A stretch of 64,000 nt of DNA, from NCBI RefSeq assembly GCF_900102425.1, contig NZ_FNBT01000005.1, forward strand, positions 366,078 to 430,077. Direction: 5' to 3'. Below the pieces are notes generated by a model. The model was not told the DNA's origin. It did no database searches and was given only the letters and a program-made list of their open reading frames with translations. Source of the stretch: Blastococcus aurantiacus. GTDB taxonomy: Bacteria; Actinomycetota; Actinomycetes; Mycobacteriales; Geodermatophilaceae. The position numbers and the translations under genes are program-made. Numbering within the stretch: position 1 is the first letter of the stretch; the number at the start of each line of letters is the position of its first letter. Shown here one piece after another: positions 31,381 to 41,374 of this stretch.

Positions 31381-32076
31381 GTGCTCGACTTTCTTAGCGA
31401 TGTGTTCGGCGGTATCGAGGCGAACGTCGCGATCTCATTAGCCAGCTTGCTCTTCACAGGCGCGGCGGTGCTGTTCGCAGCCTTGACGCTCAAGCACGCC
31501 AAGCAGAGCGAGGAGCGAGACCGAGTGGCCGCCGTCCTTGCGGAAATAGTTACTGCGGCCGAGAGCGTGGTGGCCCACATGGAAGCCCGCCCATCGCTGC
31601 GCATCAGGAGCGGGGGCCACTACGAGCGGGAGAAGGAACTGGCCGAGGATAGCTTTCGTACGTTCCGGAACCAGTCGATGAGGTACCGGCTCATGCGTGG
31701 CACCGTCGGCGAGGTTGATGAGTGGATTCTCGACGTCGGAAACAACCTCATCGAGTCGTACCTGAAACAGGACGACGACGATGCGCAGGCAGCCTGGCCC
31801 TCCCGAGGTGTCGTCAGCGGCATTGAAGCAGACCTTCCGCGCTCCGAACGCGCCCCAGAAGGCCTGCCCCGCCTTGGTGCCTGGTGGGACGAGCGCGTCG
31901 GCCAGGGTGATGGCGTATACGCAGCCGAGATGGTCTGGGAGTACCAAATCGGGCGCCTGCTCAAGGACTACATCGAGAGCTACCTGGTTCCTTATGGCCG
32001 CTGGGTCCTTCACGGCCGCGAGCCTGAGGTTCCGTCCGCCACTCCGAACCGCGCCGCTGCAGGTATCGCCTCATAG
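31381..32076 (+). CDS. Hypothetical protein with one N-terminal helix, atypical composition
   Basis: 231 residues. A single hydrophobic segment (about residues 17-38) is followed by a charged, helical soluble region with many Glu, Arg and Tyr. I recognise no family. Codon use differs sharply from neighbours: AT-ending codons and lower G+C run from about 31320 to 32090, suggesting recent transfer. The GTG at 31381 has GAGG just before it. The 60 nt upstream hold AAGGAGAG but no clear promoter. Single-helix proteins of this type can be membrane sensors, but no function can be claimed. Confidence 0.65.
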   Translation: MLDFLSDVFGGIEANVAISLASLLFTGAAVLFAALTLKHAKQSEERDRVAAVLAEIVTAAESVVAHMEARPSLRIRSGGHYEREKELAEDSFRTFRNQSMRYRLMRGTVGEVDEWILDVGNNLIESYLKQDDDDAQAAWPSRGVVSGIEADLPRSERAPEGLPRLGAWWDERVGQGDGVYAAEMVWEYQIGRLLKDYIESYLVPYGRWVLHGREPEVPSATPNRAAAGIAS

Positions 32077-32121
32077 GGCCTCCGCTAGATCGTGAGCGCC
32101 GTCACTGGCAGGATCCGGACC

Positions 32122-33738
<1,617 letters not shown>

Positions 33739-33740
33739 CC

Positions 33741-33815
33741 AGCGTGGTCATCGCCTGCGTGCGCGCGGCGGCGGCGTGTCACCCCATGTCGGGAGCGCGC
33801 AGGCGATGATCAACT
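33741..33815. repeat. R1 dispersed hairpin element, copy C
   Basis: 75 nt. The right end GCGATGATCAACT matches copies A and B, the left end (GTGGTCATCG) has diverged. The stem is rebuilt inward: TCATCGCCTGCG pairs with CGCAGGCGATGA. The GGCGTGTC core is kept. It begins 2 nt after the acyl-CoA ligase stop. Confidence 0.65.
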
Positions 33816-33834
33816 CGTAGGAGTCGCGCACCGG

Positions 33835-33840
33835 TAGCCT
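33835..33840 (+). promoter_or_regulatory. Putative leaderless -10 (TAGCCT)
   Basis: TAGCCT ends 7 nt before the ATG of the zinc-ribbon gene at 33848. Confidence 0.5.
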
Positions 33841-33847
33841 GACGCCC

Positions 33848-34186
33848 ATGCAGCTGCTGTGCCCCAAGTGCCACAACGTGATGGCGCAGTACGAACGCAA
33901 CCGCGTCCTGGTCGACCAGTGCACCGAGTGCAAGGGTCTTTTCCTCGACCGCGGCGAGCTGGAGAACCTGATCGCCGCCGAGCGCGCCTACCTCGACGCC
34001 GAGGAGGGCCGCCCGGTCCCGCCCCCGCAGGCTCCGCGCCCGTCCATCCCGGACCCGTACGACCGGGACCCCCGGAACTACGGCCAGCACCGGTACGACG
34101 AGCGCTACTACGCCCGCGGCTACGACGAGAAGTACGCCAAGAAGAAGCGGCGCAAGAGCATCTTCGAGGAGCTGCTCGACTTCTGA
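33848..34186 (+). CDS. zf-TFIIB-type zinc-ribbon protein
   Basis: 112 residues. The N-terminal zinc ribbon has two Cys pairs (LCPKCHN at about 4-10 and QCTECKG at about 24-30) followed by FLDRGELENLI, the signature of the bacterial zf-TFIIB family. The middle is Pro-rich and the C-terminal half is Tyr/Arg/Lys-rich (DERYYARGYDEKYAKKKRR), probably disordered. Function unknown; nucleic-acid binding is plausible. It ends before a 12-bp hairpin. Confidence 0.87.
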   Translation: MQLLCPKCHNVMAQYERNRVLVDQCTECKGLFLDRGELENLIAAERAYLDAEEGRPVPPPQAPRPSIPDPYDRDPRNYGQHRYDERYYARGYDEKYAKKKRRKSIFEELLDF

Positions 34187-34194
34187 GCGCCCAG

Positions 34195-34220
34195 CGGGAC
34201 TTCCTGCACAGGAGGTCCCG
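34195..34220. terminator. Bidirectional hairpin terminator
   Basis: CGGGACTTCCTG (34195-34206) pairs with CAGGAGGTCCCG (34209-34220) with one G-T wobble. It lies between the convergent zinc-ribbon and rhodanese genes. Confidence 0.75.
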
Positions 34221-34225
34221 AGGCG

Positions 34226-34567
34226 TCAGCGGACGAAGGGGGCCTCGCCGGTCTCGCTCACCATGGGCTTGCCGGCGGCCTCCCAGTCGCCCATGCCACC
34301 GGCGACGTTGACCGCGTCGTAGCCGTTCTGGTTCAGCCACGCGGCCACCCGCGCCGAGCGACCGCCCCCGCGGCAGGTCACGTAGAGCGGGTCGCCCTCG
34401 GGCAGGTCGTCCAGCCGCGACGGGATCTGGCCCATGGGGATGTGGGTCGCGCCTTCGACGTGGCCGTGCACCCACTCGTCGTCCTCACGGACGTCGAGGA
34501 TCACGGCGTCCTCGGGCAGTTCGCTGACAGAGACGGTCGGAACCTGCTGCGGCATCACGCGTTCCAT
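34226..34567 (-). CDS. Single-domain rhodanese
   Basis: 113 residues (109 if started at ATG 34555). The rhodanese fold has VILDVREDDEWVHGHVEGA, and the active-site loop VTCRGGGRSARVA carries the catalytic Cys that takes up sulfur as persulfide. It ends with NVAGGMGDWEAAGKP. Such small cytosolic rhodaneses serve sulfur transfer or cyanide/thiosulfate metabolism; the partner is unknown. It is divergent from the PH-domain genes. Confidence 0.9.
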   Translation of the reverse strand: MERVMPQQVPTVSVSELPEDAVILDVREDDEWVHGHVEGATHIPMGQIPSRLDDLPEGDPLYVTCRGGGRSARVAAWLNQNGYDAVNVAGGMGDWEAAGKPMVSETGEAPFVR

Positions 34568-34612
34568 CGTGGCACGGACGCGCGGACGGGCGGGCCTGCG
34601 AGGATGGCCGTG

Positions 34613-35125
34613 ATGACCGTCGCCCCCGCTCCCGTGCGCGAGCCCGCCTGGTCGCTGCCCCGCACGGCCATCGGGCTGTGGGTCACCGAGAGCCTCATCG
34701 GCGTCGTGATCACCGCCCTCGTGGTCGGGGCCCTGCTCATCTGGGTGCCGGCCGACCTCGGCGGGCCGGTGCCGTTCCTCCGCTGGGCGGTGCCGGTGGT
34801 CGCGGTGCTCGACGCGCTGATCGCCGTCTTCGTGCGCCCCTGGCTCAAGCACCGGGTGTACCGCTGGGAGGTCACCCAGGACGCCGTCTACACCCGAACC
34901 GGCTGGCTCAGCCAGACCTGGACGCTGGTCCCCGTCTCCCGCATCCAGACCGTCGACGTCACCCGCGGCTTCCTGCAGCAGCTGTTCGGGCTGGCCACGG
35001 TCGCGGTGTTCACGGCCTCCAGCCAGGGAACGGTGCGCATCTGGCACCTCGAGCACGGCGTGGCCCAGCGGGTCGCCGACGACCTCGCGGCCCGCGCGGA
35101 ACGGACCCGGGACCAGGCCACGTGA
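34613..35125 (+). CDS. Membrane protein with bacterial PH domain (YdbS-like)
   Basis: 170 residues. Two membrane helices (about 22-46 and 55-75) precede one bPH2 domain (about 80-155) with the family segment VYTRTGWLSQTWTLVPVSRIQTVDV. ATG 34613 is preferred to 34604; GAGGAT ends 7 nt before it. Its stop overlaps the start of the next gene, a larger PH-domain protein, so the two form an operon like Bacillus ydbS-ydbT, whose products protect against some antimicrobial peptides. Confidence 0.85.
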   Translation: MTVAPAPVREPAWSLPRTAIGLWVTESLIGVVITALVVGALLIWVPADLGGPVPFLRWAVPVVAVLDALIAVFVRPWLKHRVYRWEVTQDAVYTRTGWLSQTWTLVPVSRIQTVDVTRGFLQQLFGLATVAVFTASSQGTVRIWHLEHGVAQRVADDLAARAERTRDQAT

Positions 35126-36699
35126 GCGCCCCGGGCGAGCCGACCGGCCCGGGCGAGGTACCCGTCCCCGGGCAGACCTTCTGGCCGCCGCAGCCGCGCC
35201 GGACCTCGCCGCGCATCGTCCTCGTGGACACCGCCACGTTCCGGCAGGCCCGGCAGCTGGTCCCGATCGCGGTCCCGGCGCTCGCCGGCATCGGGCTCGG
35301 CGGCGGGCGCTGGACCGTCGTCGCCCTCGTCGTCGCCATCACCCTGGTGTCCCTGGCGACGGCGGCGCTCGCCTGGTGGCGGTTCAGCTACCTGGACGGG
35401 CCCGCCGCCGTCGTCGTCACCCGGGGGCTGGTGTCGCGCTCCACGCGCACGGTGCCCAACGACCGGATCCGCGGGATCGAGATCGAGGCGCCGCCGATGC
35501 ACCGGCTGCTCGGCCTGGTGCGCGTGCGCATCGACGCCGCCGCCGGCGGCTCCAGCAGCGCCGGACGCGGAGCGGGCAAGGACGAGGAACTCCTCATCGA
35601 CGGCGTCCCCCGCGCCGAGGGCGAACGGCTGAGGACGGCGGTGCTCACCAAGCGCAGCCGCGTCCCGGTGCCGACGGCGGACGACGTCGACGGCGCCCCG
35701 GCCCGGCCGGATCCGGAGCCCGAGGAGGAGTTCGCCCGCTTCGACAACCGGTGGCTGCTGTACGCACCGCTGGTCGGCGGCTACCTCGCCGTCCCGGTCG
35801 CCGCGGTGGGGGCGCTGTCGCGCATCGTCGACGAGGTGCCCGACCGGCTGCTGCCCGACGTGGACGGCCCCGCGCTCGACCCGTCCGTCGTCGCCGTCCT
35901 CGCCGTGGTCGTGGCACTGGTGGTGCTGGCGGCCGGGGCGGTGATCGGCGCCGCGGTCGTCAACTGGCGCTTCCGACTGGTGCGGCGCGGCGGCTCGCTC
36001 ATCGCCGTCCGCGGCCTGCTCACCCGGCGGCACACCGAGCTGGAGATCGACCGCATCCGCGGGGTCGCGGTGGCCGACGGCGCCGGCATGCGGCTGGTCG
36101 GCGCGGCCCGGTTGAACGGTCTGGTCACCGGCCTCGGTGACGCCCAGCGCCGGGGCCAGCTCCTGCCGCTCGGCCCCCGCGCACAGGCGGAGGCGCTGAG
36201 CCGCCGGCTGGTCGACGACCCCGGCCCGCTCACCCCCCATCCCGCCTCGGCGCGCCGCCGGCGCATCGCGCGGGCGATGGCCGCCGGCCTGCTCGTGACC
36301 GTCGCGGGTGCGGTGCTGACCGTCACCAGCGGCTGGTGGCCCCTCCTCGTGACCGGGGTCGTCCTCACCGTCCTGGGCGTGCCGCTGGGCCTGGGCCGGT
36401 ACGCCTCGCTCGGGCACGCCACCGGGCGCCGGTCCTTCGCCGTCCGCGTCGGCTGGCTGGTGCGGGAGCGAGCGGTCCTGGAGCGCCGCGCGGTGGTCGG
36501 CTGGGAGGTGAAGCAGTCGTGGGCGCAGCGCCGGGCCGGGCTCGCCTCCGTCGTGGCCTGCGTCGGGGCCGGCCGCGGCGGCTACATCGCGATGGACATG
36601 GCCGCCGACGACGTCGCCGCCTTCGCGGTGGCGGCGTCGGAGCCGTGGGCGGAGCAGCTCCTCCCCGTCCCGAGGGAACCGGATCGGGCGATGAGGTGA
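35122..36699 (+). CDS. Membrane protein with repeated bacterial PH domains (YdbT-like)
   Basis: 525 residues. Three units of helix pair plus bPH2 domain: VVVTRGLVSRSTRTVPNDRI (about 94-113), IAVRGLLTRRHTELEIDRIRG (about 295) and VGWLVRERAVLERRAVVGWE (about 450). The GTG at 35122 overlaps the previous TGA (GTGA), indicating coupled translation with the YdbS-like gene. The two probably form a membrane complex. The 75 nt to the convergent regulator hold a TCACGCG/CGCGTGA palindrome (36714-36727). Confidence 0.87.
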   Translation: MSAPGEPTGPGEVPVPGQTFWPPQPRRTSPRIVLVDTATFRQARQLVPIAVPALAGIGLGGGRWTVVALVVAITLVSLATAALAWWRFSYLDGPAAVVVTRGLVSRSTRTVPNDRIRGIEIEAPPMHRLLGLVRVRIDAAAGGSSSAGRGAGKDEELLIDGVPRAEGERLRTAVLTKRSRVPVPTADDVDGAPARPDPEPEEEFARFDNRWLLYAPLVGGYLAVPVAAVGALSRIVDEVPDRLLPDVDGPALDPSVVAVLAVVVALVVLAAGAVIGAAVVNWRFRLVRRGGSLIAVRGLLTRRHTELEIDRIRGVAVADGAGMRLVGAARLNGLVTGLGDAQRRGQLLPLGPRAQAEALSRRLVDDPGPLTPHPASARRRRIARAMAAGLLVTVAGAVLTVTSGWWPLLVTGVVLTVLGVPLGLGRYASLGHATGRRSFAVRVGWLVRERAVLERRAVVGWEVKQSWAQRRAGLASVVACVGAGRGGYIAMDMAADDVAAFAVAASEPWAEQLLPVPREPDRAMR

Positions 36700-36713
36700 G
36701 GTGAACCTTTCCT

Positions 36714-36727
36714 TCACGCGCGCGTGA
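36714..36727. terminator. Short palindrome between convergent genes
   Basis: Perfect 14-nt palindrome TCACGCGCGCGTGA, 15 nt after the YdbT-like stop. It could act as a terminator, but it is short. Confidence 0.35.
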
Positions 36728-36774
36728 GGATCACGACTGCGGGTAGCCGGTCCAGCGATGAGGTCGTGCCCCGG

Positions 36775-37497
36775 TCACCCCGCCCAGCCGCCGGCCGCAC
36801 GGGTGTGCCCGGTGGAGCCCTTCTCCAGCCCGACCCGCCCGGCCAGCGCTGCGGCCTCCACCCGCGTGGTCACGTCGAGCCGGCGCAGCAGGTGGGCCAC
36901 CAGCCGCTTCGTCGTCCGCTCCGAGACGTGCAGGGTCGTGGCGATGTCCACGGTGCTGGCGCCCTCGGCGATCAGCCGCCACAGCCGGCGCTCGTCGGCC
37001 GTCAGCTGGTCGGCGATGGTCTGCTCGCCCGCCGGGGTGGCCTCCTCCAGCAGCTGGCGCAGCAGCGCCTCGGGCACCACCGACCAGCCGTCGAGGACGG
37101 CGAGCAGCGGCCGCACCAGCGACTCGGGGTCCGCCGTCTTCGGCAGGAAGCCCGCGGCGCCCGCGCGGAGGGCCTCGATCGCGGCGTCGGCCTCCGCCAG
37201 CCCTGACAGCGCCACCACCCGCACCATCGGATCGGCCCGGCGGATCGCCGCGATCGCTCTCGTGCCGCCCGGCGGTGGCATGTGCAGGTCGACGATCGCC
37301 ACGTCCGCGTGGTGCCGGCGCACCAGGGCGGCCGCGGCCGAGGCGTCGTCCGTCGTCCCCACCACCCGCACCCTGCCGCCGCTCAGCCCCGGCAGCAGCA
37401 GGCTCAGCCCCCGGGTGAACAGGGGGTGGTCGTCCACCACGACCACGTCCACCGGGGCTCCGCGTTCAGCAGCGAGCGCGCCATCGATCTCCGACAT
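36775..37497 (-). CDS. NarL/LuxR family response regulator
   Basis: 240 residues. The receiver domain has VVVVDDHPLFTRG, the phospho-acceptor Asp in AIVDLHMPPPGG, a Ser in VALSGL and the Lys in FLPKTAD. The C-terminal LuxR helix-turn-helix (about 170-225, LTADERRLWRLIAEGASTVD) ends with VSERTTKRLVAHLLRRL. The ATG at 37497 has AGGAG 6 nt upstream. It is divergent, by 59 nt, from a small soluble histidine kinase that is its likely partner. Confidence 0.92.
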   Translation of the reverse strand: MSEIDGALAAERGAPVDVVVVDDHPLFTRGLSLLLPGLSGGRVRVVGTTDDASAAAALVRRHHADVAIVDLHMPPPGGTRAIAAIRRADPMVRVVALSGLAEADAAIEALRAGAAGFLPKTADPESLVRPLLAVLDGWSVVPEALLRQLLEEATPAGEQTIADQLTADERRLWRLIAEGASTVDIATTLHVSERTTKRLVAHLLRRLDVTTRVEAAALAGRVGLEKGSTGHTRAAGGWAG

Positions 37498-37556
37498 CAG
37501 TCTCCTGTCGGCCGTCGTCCACCGGCGTTGCTGACCGGCTCCACCCTGGAGTGCCC

Positions 37557-38285
37557 GTGACCCTTGCTGCTGACGCACCGATCTCGCATCCCGCCCGTGA
37601 ACTGTTCGCCGACCTCGCGCGGGTGCTGCGCAGCTACCTGCCCCGCCGCCGCCCGGTGGACGCCGAGGAGGAGCCCACCCCCGAGGACGCCGTCCTGCGC
37701 GCCCTCTGCCACGACATGCGCAGCCCGCTGGCCTCGCTGGAGGCGGTGCTGGGGTCGCTGGACGGACCGCCCGACCGCGCCCGGGAGCTGCTCGACCTCG
37801 CCCGTGCCCAGACGGCCCAGCTCTCGTCCATGCTGCGCACCGCCGACGCCACGGGCGGAGCCGTGCGGCGCACCGGGCCGCGGCTGCTCCGCGACGTCGT
37901 CCTCGCCTCCGTCGCCGCCTCCGGTCTGCCGCGGACGCTGCTGACCGCGGAGGTCCTCGACGGGGCCGGCGAGGTACCCGTCGCCGACGCCCGGGTGCAG
38001 CGCATCCTGACCAACCTGCTCGAGAACGCGCACCGGCACGGCGGGGGCCGGCCCGTGCGGCTGGAGGTGACGCTGCGCGGGGGCTGGGTGCGGCTGTCCC
38101 TCGCGCAGACCGGCGTCCCCGTCGACCGGGTGGTGGGCCACCTGCGGCAGACCCGGCCACCGGTGGACCTGACCGGGCTGGGCCTGTGGTCGGTCCAGCG
38201 GCAGACCCGCGAGCTGGGCGGGCGGCTGCTCTGGTCCGCGGACGGGGACGTCTTCACCCTCACCGTGCAGCTCCCCGACAAGTAG
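37557..38285 (+). CDS. Soluble histidine kinase with degenerate ATP site
   Basis: 242 residues from GTG 37557 (GGAG 5 nt upstream; GTG 37551 is possible). There is no membrane segment or sensor domain. HisKA-type H-box LCHDMRSPLASLEA (about residue 50), N-box ILTNLLENAHRHGGG and G2-like GLGLWSVQRQTRELGG are present. The G1 box, normally DxGxG, reads AQTGVP, so the Asp that contacts adenine is missing and the ATP lid is very short. Activity may be weak or altered. The partner regulator is divergent. Confidence 0.85.
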   Translation: MTLAADAPISHPARELFADLARVLRSYLPRRRPVDAEEEPTPEDAVLRALCHDMRSPLASLEAVLGSLDGPPDRARELLDLARAQTAQLSSMLRTADATGGAVRRTGPRLLRDVVLASVAASGLPRTLLTAEVLDGAGEVPVADARVQRILTNLLENAHRHGGGRPVRLEVTLRGGWVRLSLAQTGVPVDRVVGHLRQTRPPVDLTGLGLWSVQRQTRELGGRLLWSADGDVFTLTVQLPDK

Positions 38286-38388
38286 GCCCCCCGGGGCCAG
38301 GGGACGGCACGGGCGGGCCAACGGGGGCGGGCAGATCCCTGGTGTCACCGCATCGGCGGTGGCGCGACGACGCACCGAGGGAGAGCCC

Positions 38389-39249
38389 GTGTTCACGCAC
38401 ACCCACGCCCTGCAGTACGAGGCCAAGCCCGACGGTCCCGACCCGGACTTCGCCCGCAAGATGCAGGAGGTCCTCGGCGGTCAGTGGGGCGAGATGACCG
38501 TCGCCACGCAGTACCTGCTGCAGGGCTGGAACTGCCGTCTGCCCGGCAAGTACAAGGACCTGCTCCTGGCCATCGGCACCGAGGAGCTGGCCCACGTCGA
38601 GATGATCGTGACGATGATCGACCGGCTGCTCGACCACATCCCGCTCAAGCCGGACGCCGCCGACCGCACCAAGGAGGCGGCCGCGGGCTACGGGCAGCAC
38701 AACCCGCAGCACCCGATCGTCAACGGCGCCGGCGCCTCGTACATGGACTCGATGGGCAACCCCTGGACCGGCGCGTACGTCACCGCCAGCGGCAACCTCT
38801 ACGCCGACTTCATGTACAACGCCACGGCCGAGATGCAGGGCCGGCTGCAGGTCGCCCGGCTCTACAACATGACCGACGACCCCGGCGTCAAGGACATGCT
38901 CCGGTTCCTCATCACCCGCGACCACTACCACCAGCAGCAGTGGCTGCACGCGCTCGAGGAGCTCAAGGAGGACGGCCTCGAGGGCGTCCCCGTCCCGGAG
39001 GCCTTCCCGCTGTCCGACGAGGTCGCCGACCTGGGCTACACGTTCATCGACGCCTCCGACGGCCCGCTGGCCGCCTCGGGCCGCTGGGCGAACGGCCCCT
39101 CCTACGACGGTCGGGGCACGTACTCCGCCCGCCCGATCGAGGCCACCGCCGACGCGCCGATCCTGCCCCCGGGTGACCCGCGCCTGTACCCGACGCCGCA
39201 GCAGGACGCCCAGACGATGCTGCAGAAGGCCAAGGACATGCTCAAGTAG
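38389..39249 (+). CDS. Manganese catalase
   Basis: 286 residues, a dimanganese ferritin-like catalase that disproportionates hydrogen peroxide without heme. Metal ligands appear as expected: Glu and His in GTEELAHVEMI (about residues 65-75), Glu in NATAEMQGRLQ and His in ITRDHYHQQQW. The GTG at 38389 has a GAGGGAGAG ribosome site. It depends on Mn2+, which links it to the Mn riboswitch/exporter 27 kb away only in theme. A 13-bp terminator follows. Confidence 0.95.
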   Translation: MFTHTHALQYEAKPDGPDPDFARKMQEVLGGQWGEMTVATQYLLQGWNCRLPGKYKDLLLAIGTEELAHVEMIVTMIDRLLDHIPLKPDAADRTKEAAAGYGQHNPQHPIVNGAGASYMDSMGNPWTGAYVTASGNLYADFMYNATAEMQGRLQVARLYNMTDDPGVKDMLRFLITRDHYHQQQWLHALEELKEDGLEGVPVPEAFPLSDEVADLGYTFIDASDGPLAASGRWANGPSYDGRGTYSARPIEATADAPILPPGDPRLYPTPQQDAQTMLQKAKDMLK

Positions 39250-39290
39250 GCCTCCGGGTCTGCTCCACCGCTCCACCGCGCCGTCGCCGC

Positions 39291-39325
39291 GCCGGCGACC
39301 GGACTCCCGAGTTCCGGTCGCCGGC
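39291..39325 (+). terminator. Hairpin after Mn catalase
   Basis: Perfect 13-bp stem, 39291-39303 (starting GCCGGCGACCGGA) with 39313-39325, and a 9-nt loop. It begins 41 nt after the stop. Confidence 0.7.
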
Positions 39326-39355
39326 CGGCGGGACGCCCTCCCCGGAGGTCCTGCC

Positions 39356-39625
39356 GTGCACTTCCACCTTCCGCACCTGCCCGTCCCGGCGGTGCTGCTC
39401 TCCGTCGTCTACACCGCCGCGATCGCGGTCGCGCTCGCCCACCCCGGCGAGCACACCCTCGCCGGCCTCGTCGTCCTCGCGGGGCTCGTCGCCCGCTGGG
39501 CACTGCGCAGCCGGCACCGCGCTCCCGCTCCGGTGGCCCTCGCCGTCGCGAGCACCGCGGGCACCGTGGACGCCGTCCTCGCGCCCGAGCCCGCCGCCGC
39601 CCCGGCCCCCGCTGCCGCCGCCTGA
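39356..39625 (+). CDS. Small membrane protein, unknown function
   Basis: 89 residues: two hydrophobic segments (about 8-29 and 33-50) and an Ala/Pro-rich tail. GTG 39356 has a good GGAGG ribosome site 7 nt upstream, which is the best evidence that it is real. No family recognised. It sits between the Mn catalase terminator and a double terminator shared with the convergent symporter gene. Confidence 0.55.
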   Translation: MHFHLPHLPVPAVLLSVVYTAAIAVALAHPGEHTLAGLVVLAGLVARWALRSRHRAPAPVALAVASTAGTVDAVLAPEPAAAPAPAAAA

Positions 39626-39639
39626 TCAAGAACGCGCGA

Positions 39640-39669
39640 GGCGCGCGCCCCCGACAGGGGACGCGCGCC
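39640..39669. terminator. Strong hairpin between convergent genes
   Basis: GGCGCGCG then CCCC pairs with GGGG then CGCGCGCC (39640-39652 with 39657-39669), one C-A mismatch, loop GACA. Confidence 0.75.
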
Positions 39670-39675
39670 ATGCCC

Positions 39676-39729
39676 GGCCCCGACCCGGGTCCCGCCCTGA
39701 GCCTGCGAAGGGTGGGGAGGTCGGGGTCC
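39676..39729. repeat. R2-like hairpin, divergent copy
   Basis: GGCCCCGACC (39676-39685) pairs with GGTCGGGGTC (39719-39728). On the minus strand it begins GGACCCCGACCTCCCC, like other R2 copies, and again lies at a convergent gene end. The loop sequence is not kept, so membership is tentative. Confidence 0.5.
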
Positions 39730-39733
39730 GCTT

Positions 39734-41374
39734 TCAGTGCTGGACGGCCTTCTCCGCCCCGATGCCGGTGAACGCCCGCACCTCGAGCTCGGCGTTCTTG
39801 AGCTCGTCCGGCTTGTCCTTCGACAGCCGCGAGCCGAGCCAGCCGAGGAAGAACGACAGCGGGATAGACACCAGCCCGGGGTTGTTCAGCGGGAACCAGG
39901 AGAAGTCGACGTCCTGGATCAGCGACGTGCTCTTCCCGGTCAGCTCGTTCACCGGGGCGCCGGAGACCACCGGCGAGAAGATGATCAGCCCGATGCAGGC
40001 GATGAGCCCGCCGTAGATCGACCACAGCGCGCCCTGGGTGGTGAAGTTCTTCCAGAAGAGCGTGTAGAGGATCGTCGGCAGGTTCGCCGAGGCCGCCACG
40101 GCGAAGGCCAGCGCCACCAGGAAGGCGATGTTGATGCCGGCCTGCAGCGCCAGGATGCCCAGCCCGATCGAGATCGCCCCGATGACGACGGCGGTGATGC
40201 GGGCGACCCGCACCTCACCGTTCGGCGGGACATTGCCGCGCTTGATCACCGACGCGTAGACGTCGTGCGCGAACGAGGCCGACGCGGTGATCGTCAGGCC
40301 CGCCACCACCGCGAGGATCGTGGCGAAGGCGACCCCGGCGATGATGCCCAGCAGCACCGTGCCGCCGAGCTCGAAGGCCAGCAGCGGCGCTGCCGCGTTG
40401 ACCGCGCCAGGGGCGGCGAGGATCTCCGCCGGGCCGACCAGCGCGCCGGCGCCGTAGCCGATGACCAGGCTGAACAGGTAGAAGATGCCGATCAGCCAGA
40501 TGGCCCAGACGACCGAGCGGCGGGCGTCCTTGGCCGTGGGCACCGTGTAGAAGCGCATGAGCACGTGCGGCAGGCCCGCCGTCCCCAGCACCAGCGCGAG
40601 GCCCAGCGAGACGAAGTCCAGCTTCGACGTCTCGGTCAGGCCGTACTGCGCCCCGGGGGCCAGCACGTCCCGGCCCTCGACGGCGAGGTCCTGCGCGCCG
40701 CCGAGCAGCGAGGACAGGTTGAAGCCGTACTCGGCCAGCACCCACACGGTCATCACGAACGCGCCGGCGATGAGCAGCGTCGCCTTGATCATCTGCACGT
40801 AGGTCGTGCCGCGCATGCCGCCGACCAGCACGTAGAAGATCATCAGCGCGCCGACCAGCGTGACCACCAGGGCCTCCGCGGCGTCACCGCTGACCCCCAG
40901 CAGCAGCGCCACCAGGCCACCGGCGCCGGCCATCTGCGCCAGCAGGTAGAACAGCGACACGGCCAGGGTCGAGATGGCCGCCGCCATGCGCACCGGCCGC
41001 TCCCGCATCCGGAAGGCCAGGACGTCGGCCATGGTGAACCGGGCGGTGTTGCGCATCAGCTCGGCCACGAGCAGCAGCGCCACCAGCCAGGCGACCAGGA
41101 AGCCGATCGAGTACAGGAAGCCGTCGTAGCCGTAGACGGCGATGGCCCCGGCGATGCCCAGGAACGACGCCGCGGACAGGTAGTCGCCCGCGATGGCCAG
41201 GCCGTTCTGCGTCCCGCTGATGTTGCGGCCGGCCGCGTAGTAGTCGGCGGCGCTCTTGTTGTTGCGGCTGGCGCGGAAGGTGATGAACAGCGTCACCAGG
41301 ACGAAGGCGCCGAAGATCGAGATGTTGACGGCCGGCTCGCCGATCGTGTCGTCGGCGGCGAGGAGCTCACGCAC
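39734..41374 (-). CDS. actP: Sodium/solute symporter, cation-acetate symporter type
   Basis: 546 residues with 13 membrane segments; SSS family. Motifs GNRISGTQNGLAIAGD-like (here AGRNISGTQNGLAIAGDYLS), GTAGLPHVLMRFYTVP and VAGLTITASASFAHDVY match ActP/MctC transporters of acetate, propionate and pyruvate. Its GTG start (41374) lies inside the end of the DUF485 gene (8-nt overlap), the same order as yjcH-actP in E. coli. A CRP-type site precedes the pair. The exact substrate is inferred. Confidence 0.9.
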   Translation of the reverse strand: MRELLAADDTIGEPAVNISIFGAFVLVTLFITFRASRNNKSAADYYAAGRNISGTQNGLAIAGDYLSAASFLGIAGAIAVYGYDGFLYSIGFLVAWLVALLLVAELMRNTARFTMADVLAFRMRERPVRMAAAISTLAVSLFYLLAQMAGAGGLVALLLGVSGDAAEALVVTLVGALMIFYVLVGGMRGTTYVQMIKATLLIAGAFVMTVWVLAEYGFNLSSLLGGAQDLAVEGRDVLAPGAQYGLTETSKLDFVSLGLALVLGTAGLPHVLMRFYTVPTAKDARRSVVWAIWLIGIFYLFSLVIGYGAGALVGPAEILAAPGAVNAAAPLLAFELGGTVLLGIIAGVAFATILAVVAGLTITASASFAHDVYASVIKRGNVPPNGEVRVARITAVVIGAISIGLGILALQAGINIAFLVALAFAVAASANLPTILYTLFWKNFTTQGALWSIYGGLIACIGLIIFSPVVSGAPVNELTGKSTSLIQDVDFSWFPLNNPGLVSIPLSFFLGWLGSRLSKDKPDELKNAELEVRAFTGIGAEKAVQH

